NCBI GenBank assembly: GCA_003139995.1
Contig: PLIC01000124.1
Span: 1-35,335 of the forward strand
Direction: 5' to 3'
DNA: 35,335 bases
Source of the DNA: Candidatus Acidiflorens stordalenmirensis
GTDB lineage: Bacteria > Acidobacteriota > Terriglobia > Terriglobales > Acidobacteriaceae
In this document: in pieces, positions 24,267-32,013 of the stretch
Numbering within the stretch: position 1 is the stretch's first letter
Layout of the letters: each line of letters starts with the position of its first letter
Position numbers and translations under genes: made by a program
Notes under the pieces: model-generated
Told to the model about the DNA's origin: nothing
What the model saw: the letters and a program-made list of their open reading frames with translations, nothing else
Database searches by the model: none

Positions 24267-25213
24267 TTTTTCGGCAATGCTTTCGCCAACTCTTTCCATC
24301 CCACCAGCACGAATCCCTGCTCCTTCAGAAACTGCCGGAACTCTGGGCTCTTGACCATGTCCAGATCGTGTTGCCGCCATGCGGCGCCCCAATCGGGATG
24401 ATCGTAGGTCGCGCCCCGCATCTCTTCGTCGTTGTACGCAAGATGCACAATGACCTGGTATACGCCCGGATCAAGAGGCTCGAGTTGCTTCCGGTACCAG
24501 GAAGTCCAGTCCCGGGCGTCGATCCCCGGATCGATTTCGATGACCTTCTCAACGAGGACTTCTTCCGCAGGCGGCGATGTTCCCTCAGGTGCGTGAGTTC
24601 CCGCCTTCGCCTCCAAGATGGGCAGACCGTAAGTGTGGCCCATTTTCCGATAGACCTTGTACAGGTCGGTCGAGTCGAACAGTGCGCCCATGTGAGTGTC
24701 CAAATGCGTCAGATGAATGCCCGCAGACTGGGCGCGATCGATTTGCGCCCGCAGTTCGGTCTCAACCTCGGAAAGTTTGGCGTTTTGCGCAACGGCAGGT
24801 GTGTCGAGTGGAAGATACCCGTCCGCGTCCAGCAGGCTGGGTACCTTGTCTTTGGGGCTCACCGGTCCCCAGCGGAAACTCGTCCACTCGCTGTTGAGGG
24901 CCTGGTGAATGCCGACATCGGCGCCGGGGTGCTCCCTGGCCCACTTCACCACCTCGGGAAACCACGGGCAGGGCACAAGGATGCTGGCGGAAGTAATCCA
25001 CCCGTTCTCGATCGCCTCAAACGTGGCCCGGTTGACGGAATGGTTCATGCCGAGGTCGTCGGCGTGAATCACCAGCAGGCGCGCAGAGGCGGGATAGCCC
25101 AGTCGCTCCTGGACGGTCTTTTCCTCTCGAGTCGTTTCTTGGACATTTTGGGCGAGGCTCTGCGCCAAACAGACAAAAAGGAACAGGAGTAGAAAACGCA
25201 TTCTGTGGTTCAT
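24254..25213 (-). CDS. Exported ChbG/YdjC-type carbohydrate deacetylase
   Basis: The ATG at 25213 gives 319 residues with a signal peptide (FLLLFLFVCLAQSLAQ) and GGAGG 13 bases upstream. The longer open frame to 25390 is unlikely to be translated. The YdjC/ChbG fold is shown by LLVIHADDLGMNHSVNRATF (Asp52-Asp53), ADVGIHQALNSEW (His103) and GIHLTHLDTHMG (His170, His174), which supply the metal-site Asp and His residues. E. coli ChbG removes an acetyl group from chitobiose and chitotriose; relatives act on other acetylated sugars. Most YdjC proteins are cytoplasmic, so the signal peptide is notable. A glucosaminidase-like GH2 gene lies 1.6 kb away, which fits amino-sugar oligomer breakdown. The substrate is inferred. 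Confidence 0.85.
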   Translation of the reverse strand: MNHRMRFLLLFLFVCLAQSLAQNVQETTREEKTVQERLGYPASARLLVIHADDLGMNHSVNRATFEAIENGWITSASILVPCPWFPEVVKWAREHPGADVGIHQALNSEWTSFRWGPVSPKDKVPSLLDADGYLPLDTPAVAQNAKLSEVETELRAQIDRAQSAGIHLTHLDTHMGALFDSTDLYKVYRKMGHTYGLPILEAKAGTHAPEGTSPPAEEVLVEKVIEIDPGIDARDWTSWYRKQLEPLDPGVYQVIVHLAYNDEEMRGATYDHPDWGAAWRQHDLDMVKSPEFRQFLKEQGFVLVGWKELAKALPKNYGK

Positions 25214-25303
25214 AACCGTAGACTCGCCTCCATCGAATTCCGCCGAATTTCTTGAGTTTTGCCAAAGCTCGGCAAGAATCGTTTTAATGCAGATATTTTT
25301 TCG

Positions 25304-25331
25304 TTGACAGAATATCTCTTCCGTATAGAAT
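25304..25331 (+). promoter_or_regulatory. Sigma70-type promoter for the APC permease gene
   Basis: TTGACA (25304-25309), a 16-base spacer, then TAGAAT (25326-25331). This is a perfect -35 and a good -10. Transcription would start near 25338, leaving a leader of about 118 bases before the permease ATG at 25456. Confidence 0.7.
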
Positions 25332-25409
25332 GCGAGAGGAATTTTGTGGATCTGCGGCAGCGTAGTTCTATTTGTCACCTCGCGAGCCACGAGTGAGCCT
25401 TTCCCCGGA

Positions 25410-25445
25410 CCCCGTTATCTCCGCAGGATAATGGGGTTTTGTTTT
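25410..25445 (+). terminator. Intrinsic terminator in the permease leader (possible attenuator)
   Basis: CCCCGTTATC (25410-25419), loop TCCGCAG, GATAATGGGG (25427-25436) form ten pairs with one G-U, followed by TTTTGTTTT. The ribosome site GAGGA (25446-25450) follows at once. The loop CCGCAG (25421-25426) is complementary to CTGCGG at 25352-25357 earlier in the leader, so an alternative fold is possible. It ends any transcript from the upstream promoter unless read through, and it matches no riboswitch class I recognise. Confidence 0.72.
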
Positions 25446-25455
25446 GAGGACGCGA

Positions 25456-26808
25456 ATGAGTTCAACTGCCAACCCGCCCGCTGACGGCCCGCGCCTGAGA
25501 CGCTCACTCACGCTTTGGGACTTGATTCTTTACGGCATCATCGTGATTCAGCCCGTCGCACCCATGTCGGTGTTCGGCGTGCTCAGCGACCGCGGGCATG
25601 GGCACGTGGTTACGACCATCCTGATCGCCATGGTGGCGATGCTGTTCACGGCCATCAGCTATGGCCGCATGGCGCGCGCTTATCCGAGCGCCGGCTCGGC
25701 CTTCACCTATGTCGGTCAGGAAATCAATCCCGCTCTGGGTTATGTCACCGGCTGGAGCATGGTGATGGATTACATGCTCAATCCGATCATCTGCACGATC
25801 TGGTGCAGCCAGCAGGCGCATGTGTTTGCTCCCGGCGTGCCGTACTGGGCTTGGGCCGTCTTCTTTGCCCTGGTGTTTACCCTTCTTAACATTCAGGGAG
25901 TGAAAACCTCGGCTCGAGTGAACTCGGCGCTGGCGGCGGGGATGGGCGTGGTGATTGCAATTTTCTTTGTGGTCGCGGCGCGCTACATCTTTGGGCATCC
26001 CCACGACGGCGCAGGCTTCTACACGCGGCCCTTCTACGACCCCAGCCTGTGGAACACGAAGGCCGTGCTCGGAGGAACGTCGATCGCGGTGCTCACGTAT
26101 ATCGGTTTCGACGGCATCTCCACGCTCTCGGAAGAAGCGGAAAACCCGCGCCGCAATATTCTGCTGGCAACGGTGCTGACCTGCCTCGTGATCGGCATTC
26201 TGTCTGCCGTTGAGGTCTATGCCGCGCAGTTGATCTGGCCGGCGTCGCAGCCATTTCCGGACGTCGACACGGCCTTCGTTCACGTCGCCGGACGCGCCTG
26301 GAAGCCGATGTTTGGCATTATCGGCTTCACCCTGCTGGTCGCCAACTTCGGATCGGGCATGGGCGCGCAGATCGGCGCTGCCCGCCTGCTCTACGGCATG
26401 GGACGAAGCAACGCACTGCCGAAGTCCTTTTTCGGAGCGGTGGACGCGAAGCATCGAGTGCCGCGAAATAACGTGTTGTTTGTAGGTACAATCGCGCTGA
26501 TTGGCGCGTTCGTGATGAGTTACGGTCTCGGCGCGGAGATGCTCAATTTTGGCGCGCTCATCGCCTTCATGGGCGTGAACGCTGCCGCTTTCGTGCGCTA
26601 TGTGGTGCGTGATCGCAAGAGGACACTGTCGTTTATCGTGCCACCCATCCTCGGCTTCGTGATCTGCTTGTTGCTCTGGCTGAGCCTCAGCACTCCCGCC
26701 AAGATCGCGGGCAGCATCTGGATGGCAGCGGGAATCGCCTTCGGCGCCTGGAAAACACGTGGCTTCCGCGGAGACCTGGTCAACTTCGATCTGCCCCCGG
26801 ACGAGTGA
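25456..26808 (+). CDS. APC-superfamily amino acid/polyamine permease
   Basis: 450 residues from the ATG at 25456, which is preceded by GAGGA at a good distance. About twelve hydrophobic helices are visible. The first carries the family start SLTLWDLILYGIIVIQPVAP; further signs are SYGRMARAYPSAGSAFTYVG in helix 2-3 and TYIGFDGISTLSEEAENPRR near helix 6, typical of the APC (amino acid-polyamine-organocation) fold. It would import an amino acid, amine or similar solute across the inner membrane by ion coupling. The substrate cannot be read from sequence. It has its own promoter and a terminator-bearing leader, suggesting control by premature termination. It is divergent from the deacetylase gene and convergent with the GH2 gene. 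Confidence 0.9.
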   Translation: MSSTANPPADGPRLRRSLTLWDLILYGIIVIQPVAPMSVFGVLSDRGHGHVVTTILIAMVAMLFTAISYGRMARAYPSAGSAFTYVGQEINPALGYVTGWSMVMDYMLNPIICTIWCSQQAHVFAPGVPYWAWAVFFALVFTLLNIQGVKTSARVNSALAAGMGVVIAIFFVVAARYIFGHPHDGAGFYTRPFYDPSLWNTKAVLGGTSIAVLTYIGFDGISTLSEEAENPRRNILLATVLTCLVIGILSAVEVYAAQLIWPASQPFPDVDTAFVHVAGRAWKPMFGIIGFTLLVANFGSGMGAQIGAARLLYGMGRSNALPKSFFGAVDAKHRVPRNNVLFVGTIALIGAFVMSYGLGAEMLNFGALIAFMGVNAAAFVRYVVRDRKRTLSFIVPPILGFVICLLLWLSLSTPAKIAGSIWMAAGIAFGAWKTRGFRGDLVNFDLPPDE

Positions 26809-26823
26809 GGGAAGTCAGATTTT

Positions 26824-26850
26824 GTCATCCCTCGCTTCGCTCGGGACGAC
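26824..26850. repeat. Short repeat tcatccctcgcttcgctcggga
   Basis: Sits in the 56-base gap between convergent genes. It shares its words (gtcatccc, cgcttcgctcggga) with the long hairpin at 29726-29796, so it is probably a single arm of the same element. Confidence 0.6.
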
Positions 26851-26864
26851 AACTCATACCAAAT

Positions 26865-29570
26865 CTACTCCACGTTCCAACCGCTCACTTCGACGTCTGG
26901 CTTCGCCGCTCCCATCCTGCTGGCGCGATAGGTTGCTGTGATCTCCCGCTTTTCACCGGGCAGCAGCGAAATGTAATTGTCCTGCCAGACAACCGGCAGA
27001 ATTTCCTCGCCGCCTTTTCCCTTGTCGAGCTTCAAGCGCACAAAAAACGCCAGGGACTTGCTGGGATTTTCCACGGTCACGCGCGTCACGGCGTCTTCGC
27101 GATTGCCGTTGCGCTCGCTGCGGCTCGATACAAGCAGCTTTACCTTTGGCAACTGCGCGAGCGAAGTGTAGTCCGCATACGACGCGGTCGGAGTCATGTA
27201 CCAGTTCGATTTTGTCCAGTCGAGCGTTTCCGGCTTTGTCGAGAGCCAGTAGAAGTTCGACCCGACCAGCGTGCCGCTGCCATCGGTGACACGAAGATCG
27301 AGGAAGTATGCCGGCGACAGTCCCTCGATCTGTGGCAGCTCAAACACTTTCGCAGTGCTATCGGCCGCCGCATCGAGCGCACTGTCTTTGGAAAACTTCT
27401 GCGTTCCATCCAGATTGAACACCCGCGCCGCGAGCTTCAGTCCCTTGGCATCCACATATTGGCTGCTCACCAGCCACACCGAGTGGTCGTCGTATCCATA
27501 GACCGGGTCGAGCGTTTGCATCGCTTTCTTCGCGCCGAAATATCCGCCGCCCGGCCGCAAATAGTAGTCGTAGAGATGCCAGATCATCGAAGGCCACGCG
27601 TTATTCAGCATCCACTGGATGACGCCCGTCGAAGTGTATTTGTTGCGGCTGTAAGCCTCGTACATGGCGCGCACGCCTTCATAGGTCATGAGTTGAGATT
27701 TGCAAGTGAAGTCTTCGGCGCTGCCAGCCATTCCGTAGCGCGCATTCAGCGCGTCGGTAAATACTTGCATCGTCTTGAAGGCGCCGCCGCCCGCGTGGAA
27801 ATTCCAGTATTCATCTACCGGCCCCTCCACCGTCCAAAGACGATCTTTGGGGACCATGCGCTCGACGCTCTCGATCGGCGGAACCGCTGGCCCCATGCTG
27901 GTTTCGGTGTTGAAGCCGTAGGCGCCGCCGCATCCGCCAGCGTTGCAGGGTTTTTCTGCCGCATGAAGATGCGGATCCGCCGTCCAGTACGAAGGCGCCA
28001 CGTATTCATAAGGCCCAGTCATTTTCACGCCGCTTTCGCCCGTCACCGTGGTCGGCTTCGAGGTGGCCGAAGACACCACCGGATTTGGCCACCGCAGGTC
28101 GGCTTCAATCTTCAGATACATTTCTTCCACGTCCGGTGGAGGAGGATTGTCGCTGCCATTCAGCCACATCACCAGGCTCGGATGACTTCTCAGCCGGTAC
28201 ATTTGGTCGCGCAAAGAGGCCCCGGCGATCTCGAAGTCCTCATCTTTCCAGCTTCCCCAGTGCTCCCAGAAATCGCAGCAGCACCATCCGGCCATTACCA
28301 GGATGCCCTGCTGGTCGGCCATCTCAAAGAATTCCTCGGTCTCGATCTTGCCCTCCAGCCGGACCGTATTCAGTCCCATGTCGCGCACATAGCGGAACTC
28401 ATCGGTGAGCCGCTCCGGGGTCTCGCGAAGCATCATGTCGGGCGTCCAGCCGCCGCCGCGAATCAGGATGTTCTTGCCATTGATCTTGAACAGGCGTTTC
28501 AAGCGATCCGGCGACTGCTCGGCGACTTCGGACGCGATCTCGCGAATGCCGAACTTCGTGTGGGACACGTCGGAAACCTCGCCGTTCACCTCCAGCGAAA
28601 GATGAAGCTCGTACAGGTTCGGCGTGCCCATCTGCGCCGGCCACCACAGCCGCGGATTGCTCAGGTTGAGCTGCGGATACTGGTCGGGCGAAAAGACCAC
28701 GTCTTTCGACTCTCCCGCCGCCAGGTCGACCGGTTGCGCGAATTCGATGTTTTCGATTCTGCCTTTCAGCGTCCCTTTTACCGGGCGACCGCTGGCATTT
28801 TTCACCAGCGCCGTTACCGTCAAGTGGGCGGCACTGGCATTTGCATCGCCGGCGGGCGAATCCACTCGCGAGAGCACTGCCGGATGCCGCAGCGCGACCG
28901 GCCCGCTGGTCGTCAAATACACCTCGCGCCACAGCCCCATGTTCTTGTCGGGAGGCGAGGGATTCCAGTCCACGAAAGTGATCGCGAGGCTGTTCTCGGT
29001 CGGTGCCCATACCTGCACCGCGAGCACATTGGTCCCGGGCTTGACGGCGGAAGTAACGTTGAACTCGTAAGTCCGCCATGCGCCGGCGACTTCGTTTGAG
29101 TTGGCGATCTGCTTTCCATTGAGAAAAATATTGGCGCGGTAGTTGATGCCGCGGAAGTTCAGCCACACGGTTTTCCCGGCGTAGACATTGGGCAGCGTGA
29201 ATTCCTTGCGATACCACCACGAAGAGGCGTAGGGACTATCGGGCGGCATCGGAATATTCGAAAAATTTGAGCCGACGGGATAGCTGACCCCGGGATACTG
29301 CCGCAGATTCATGGCGTAAAAAGGATCCGGCAGGAGCCCGCTCTTTACTTGCGCTGCCACCACGGTGGTCGGAACCTCCGCCTGGATCCAGTCGCTGGTC
29401 CGGAACGACGCGCTGGAGATCGCTTCGCCCGTTGCCGTTACTTTCGCGGAAGACTGCAGCGCCCACCCTTTGCGCAAAGGGAGCGTCAGGACAGAAGCCG
29501 ACTGGAAGCTGGGCTGGGCGGCTGCGACCGCAAGCGAAAAAAACGGGATCAAGAGCCGGAATATCTTCAT
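26865..29570 (-). CDS. Glycoside hydrolase family 2, exo-beta-D-glucosaminidase-like
   Basis: 901 residues with a signal peptide (FRLLIPFFSLAVAAAQP). Domain order follows GH2: jelly-roll (~25-215; WWYRKEFTLPN, NYRANIFLNGKQIA, GLWREVYLTTSGPV), Ig-like sandwich (~220-345), TIM barrel (~350-640), and further beta domains to the end. The barrel has NGSD (471-474) where most GH2 enzymes have NE, and AYGFNTETSMG with Glu556. This pairing (Asp acid/base, Glu nucleophile) is that of the exo-beta-D-glucosaminidase CsxA (Asp469, Glu541), which releases glucosamine from chitosan oligomers. AAAGGA precedes the ATG. A ChbG-type deacetylase nearby fits the same pathway. A beta-mannosidase-like specificity is less likely because of NGSD. 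Confidence 0.87.
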   Translation of the reverse strand: MKIFRLLIPFFSLAVAAAQPSFQSASVLTLPLRKGWALQSSAKVTATGEAISSASFRTSDWIQAEVPTTVVAAQVKSGLLPDPFYAMNLRQYPGVSYPVGSNFSNIPMPPDSPYASSWWYRKEFTLPNVYAGKTVWLNFRGINYRANIFLNGKQIANSNEVAGAWRTYEFNVTSAVKPGTNVLAVQVWAPTENSLAITFVDWNPSPPDKNMGLWREVYLTTSGPVALRHPAVLSRVDSPAGDANASAAHLTVTALVKNASGRPVKGTLKGRIENIEFAQPVDLAAGESKDVVFSPDQYPQLNLSNPRLWWPAQMGTPNLYELHLSLEVNGEVSDVSHTKFGIREIASEVAEQSPDRLKRLFKINGKNILIRGGGWTPDMMLRETPERLTDEFRYVRDMGLNTVRLEGKIETEEFFEMADQQGILVMAGWCCCDFWEHWGSWKDEDFEIAGASLRDQMYRLRSHPSLVMWLNGSDNPPPPDVEEMYLKIEADLRWPNPVVSSATSKPTTVTGESGVKMTGPYEYVAPSYWTADPHLHAAEKPCNAGGCGGAYGFNTETSMGPAVPPIESVERMVPKDRLWTVEGPVDEYWNFHAGGGAFKTMQVFTDALNARYGMAGSAEDFTCKSQLMTYEGVRAMYEAYSRNKYTSTGVIQWMLNNAWPSMIWHLYDYYLRPGGGYFGAKKAMQTLDPVYGYDDHSVWLVSSQYVDAKGLKLAARVFNLDGTQKFSKDSALDAAADSTAKVFELPQIEGLSPAYFLDLRVTDGSGTLVGSNFYWLSTKPETLDWTKSNWYMTPTASYADYTSLAQLPKVKLLVSSRSERNGNREDAVTRVTVENPSKSLAFFVRLKLDKGKGGEEILPVVWQDNYISLLPGEKREITATYRASRMGAAKPDVEVSGWNVE

Positions 29571-29725
29571 GAAGGTGTCCTTTACGAACTAAAGATGAAA
29601 AAATGGAAAGTCGCGGCCCATTCTGCCGGAGCCGTCTCCACGTTCATAGCACTTTTATTAATTCGTTTCAATAGGGCATTTTCGCAAAGCGCTCGTTAGC
29701 GACGCGGAGACTCCCTTCATGAATT

Positions 29726-29796
29726 GTCATCCCGAGCGAAGCGAGGGATCTGCATTTTGCGGCCAACTGCAGATCCCTCGCTGCGCTCGGGATGAC
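29726..29796. repeat. Long hairpin repeat, 29-base arms
   Basis: The left arm 29726-29754 (begins GTCATCCCGAGCGAAGCGAG) and right arm 29768-29796 (ends GCTGCGCTCGGGATGAC) pair over 29 bases with one mismatch around a 13-base loop. It lies between the divergent GH2 and PpiD-like genes. A single-arm relative is at 26824-26850. There is no T-run, so it is not a standard terminator. The remaining parts of 29571-29916 show only the promoter listed at 29862. Confidence 0.8.
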
Positions 29797-29861
29797 AAAA
29801 TCTGGTGGGGTTGAGGAGCGGGTCTCGTTTTCGTCACGGGCTGCCATCTCGATGGCTAGTT

Positions 29862-29867
29862 TATAAT
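29862..29867 (+). promoter_or_regulatory. -10 box upstream of the PpiD-like gene
   Basis: A perfect TATAAT lies 49 bases before the ATG at 29917. No good -35 box stands at the usual distance. The predicted leader is about 43 bases and contains GGAG close to the start. Confidence 0.45.
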
Positions 29868-29916
29868 CATAAATTCTCACTTCCAGCGTGGAGTAATCTA
29901 ACGGAGTCATCTAAAT

Positions 29917-31902
29917 ATGATTCGAACTCTTCAAAATGCAGGGCCAACCCTGAAGATTATTCTGGGCGCGCTGCTCGTCCTCATCTGTGCCTCGATGGCG
30001 ATCACGCTCATTCCCGGCGGGATCGGCTCCAGCTTCGGAATTGGCAAGCCTCCGGCTGGCGTTCTGGCCACGATTGGCGACCAGCAAGTGACCGTGTCCG
30101 AGGTGCAGCGGGAGGCCAGGGCCATGATCCGGCAGCAGTTTCCTCGCGGTGGAGCGCAGGCCAGCATGTTGCTGCCATATTTTGCCAGTCAGGCGGCCGA
30201 GCAACTCATCAATGAGAAGGCTCTGGTTGCCGAGGCGCACCGCCTAGGCTTGCGCGTCAGCGACGATGAACTGAGCGATGAACTTCAGCACGGGCAGCTT
30301 GGCGCCACGCTTTTTCCCGACGGCAAGTTCATTGGACAGGAAGAGTACGAAAACCTCCTCCAGCAACACGACACGACGGTTTCTCAGTTTGAAGCGCAGC
30401 AGAAGGACTATATTCTTATCCGCAAATTGCGCGCCCTGGTTTCAACCAGCGCCTTCGTGGGAGACGCCGAAGTCCGCGACGAATTCAACCAGCGCAACAC
30501 CAAGGTGAAGTTCGAATATGCCGTGATCACGCAGGCCGACATCCTAAAGGGTCTGCACCCCACCGACGAAGAACTCAAGGCCTTTTACGAACGCAACAAG
30601 GCGACCTACAACAACTCCATCCCCGAGAAGCGGCAGATTAAGTACGTCGTCGTGGATAGCGCGAAAATTGCGACGGCTACGACGGTTACCGATCAGGACC
30701 TGCAGGCGTACTACGACCAGCACCGCGACGAATACCGCGTGCCCGAACAGGTGAAGGTCAGCCACATTCTGTTCAAGACTCCTCTCCTTGCCCCCGGCGC
30801 CAAGGAAGATGAGAAAGCCGTCGCCGATGTGCGCGCGAAAGCCGAAGCGGTTTTGAAAGAACTCAAGGCCGGCGGAGACTTTGCGAAGCTCGCGGAGAAA
30901 TACTCCGAGGATTCCAACACTGCCAAGAGCGGAGGCGAACTCGGCTGGCTCGGCCGCGGTCGCGCTGGCGTACCTGAATTTGACAAAGTCGCCTTTTCAC
31001 TCGGCAAAGGACAGACCAGCGACCTGGTGAAGAGCATTTACGGCTTCCAGATCATCCACGTCGAAGACAAGCAGGAAGCTCATCTCAAGACGCTCGTTGA
31101 GGTGAAGAGCGAGATCGAAGAGAAAGTGAAGCAGCAGAAAACGGCGCGCGCCACCGAAGCGGCAGCGAACGCCCTGCTCAGCCAGGCGCGTGCTGACGGA
31201 TTCGACAAGGCAGCCGCCGCCAAAGGTCAGCCGGCAATCACCACCGAATTCTTCGCCCGAACCGATAATTTGCCTGGACTGGCGGCGAATCCGCAGTTTA
31301 TGGATGCCGTCTTCAACGAACCCGAGAAAGCCCCGCCCGATGTGGTGCAGGTCCCGCAGGGCTACGTGGTTTTCCAGTTGCTCGGCGTAGAGCCCCCGGC
31401 CACGCCCACGTTCGAAGAGATTCGTTCGCGCGTCGAGAGCGAGTTCAAGAACGAGCGCGCCGGTTTTCTGCTGCAGCAGAAGACGCAGGAACTCTCCGAC
31501 CGCGCCAAGGCCGGGCACGACTTAAAAAAAGCCGCCAAAGATCTGGGTGCGACGGTGAAGACTAGCGATCTGGTTTTGCCCGATGGGCAGGTCCCCGACA
31601 TCGGTTCCATGGCCAGCGCGAGTGCGATCTTCTCGTTGAAACCCGGCGAGATTAGCGGGCCGATCACTGCCGGCGGCAATGGCGTGGCCGCTCAACTTCT
31701 CGAAAAACAAGCGCCGACGGATCAGGAATTCACCGAGAAGAAGGACGGGATTCGCCAGTCGCTCCTCGAAGCCAAGCAGAACGATTTGTTCGAGCTGTTC
31801 GTTGCGAACCTGCGCAAGGACATGGAAAAGTCCAAACGGCTCAAGGTCAATCAGGAAGAGATGAAAAACCTGACCCACCAAGGTGGGCAAGAGGGTTCGT
31901 AG
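29917..31902 (+). CDS. PpiD/SurA-type membrane-anchored peptidyl-prolyl isomerase
   Basis: 661 residues. One N-terminal helix (~12-34, LKIILGALLVLICASMAITL) anchors it, with the rest periplasmic, as in PpiD. A SurA_N-like chaperone region spans ~50-235 (VLATIGDQQVTVSEVQREAR; EQLINEKALVAEAHRLGLRV). A parvulin PpiC domain spans ~275-385: VSHILFK, KYSEDSNTAKSGGELGWLGR, FSLGKGQTSDLVKSIYGFQI. A second, weaker parvulin-like or chaperone segment runs ~435-630. PpiD helps newly exported proteins fold near the Sec channel. The ATG is preceded by GGAG about 13 bases upstream. The number of active PPIase domains is uncertain; one is clear. Confidence 0.88.
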   Translation: MIRTLQNAGPTLKIILGALLVLICASMAITLIPGGIGSSFGIGKPPAGVLATIGDQQVTVSEVQREARAMIRQQFPRGGAQASMLLPYFASQAAEQLINEKALVAEAHRLGLRVSDDELSDELQHGQLGATLFPDGKFIGQEEYENLLQQHDTTVSQFEAQQKDYILIRKLRALVSTSAFVGDAEVRDEFNQRNTKVKFEYAVITQADILKGLHPTDEELKAFYERNKATYNNSIPEKRQIKYVVVDSAKIATATTVTDQDLQAYYDQHRDEYRVPEQVKVSHILFKTPLLAPGAKEDEKAVADVRAKAEAVLKELKAGGDFAKLAEKYSEDSNTAKSGGELGWLGRGRAGVPEFDKVAFSLGKGQTSDLVKSIYGFQIIHVEDKQEAHLKTLVEVKSEIEEKVKQQKTARATEAAANALLSQARADGFDKAAAAKGQPAITTEFFARTDNLPGLAANPQFMDAVFNEPEKAPPDVVQVPQGYVVFQLLGVEPPATPTFEEIRSRVESEFKNERAGFLLQQKTQELSDRAKAGHDLKKAAKDLGATVKTSDLVLPDGQVPDIGSMASASAIFSLKPGEISGPITAGGNGVAAQLLEKQAPTDQEFTEKKDGIRQSLLEAKQNDLFELFVANLRKDMEKSKRLKVNQEEMKNLTHQGGQEGS

Positions 31903-31910
31903 CGAAGAAG

Positions 31911-32009
31911 TTCTCAGTTCCCAGTTCTCGGTTCTCAGTAAGGGTCTCCGCAGCCTGCTGGGCGAACGTCTGAGAACACAGGACTGAGAACTGATTACTG
32001 AGAACTGAA
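31911..32009. repeat. gttctcagt/actgagaac low-complexity inverted repeats
   Basis: Several copies of ttctcagt-type words on the left face several actgagaactg words on the right. GTTCTCAGTAA (31931-31941) and TTACTGAGAAC (31995-32005) are perfect inverted repeats. It fills the ppiD-malQ gap and runs to four bases before the malQ ATG. A short copy (actgagaactgagagctg) is near 9886-9904. Confidence 0.7.
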
Positions 32010-32013
32010 TTGA

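Noticed and set aside
25338-25455. Known riboswitch class in the permease leader
   Set aside because: I compared it mentally with guanidine, glycine, c-di-AMP, c-di-GMP, glutamine and fluoride consensus cores and saw no match. It is kept only as an unclassified leader.
26805-29099. 764-residue open frame on the plus strand opposite the GH2 gene
   Set aside because: It is antisense to a clear GH2 enzyme with signal peptide and catalytic residues, is Arg/His-rich and has no domain. It is a high-GC shadow.
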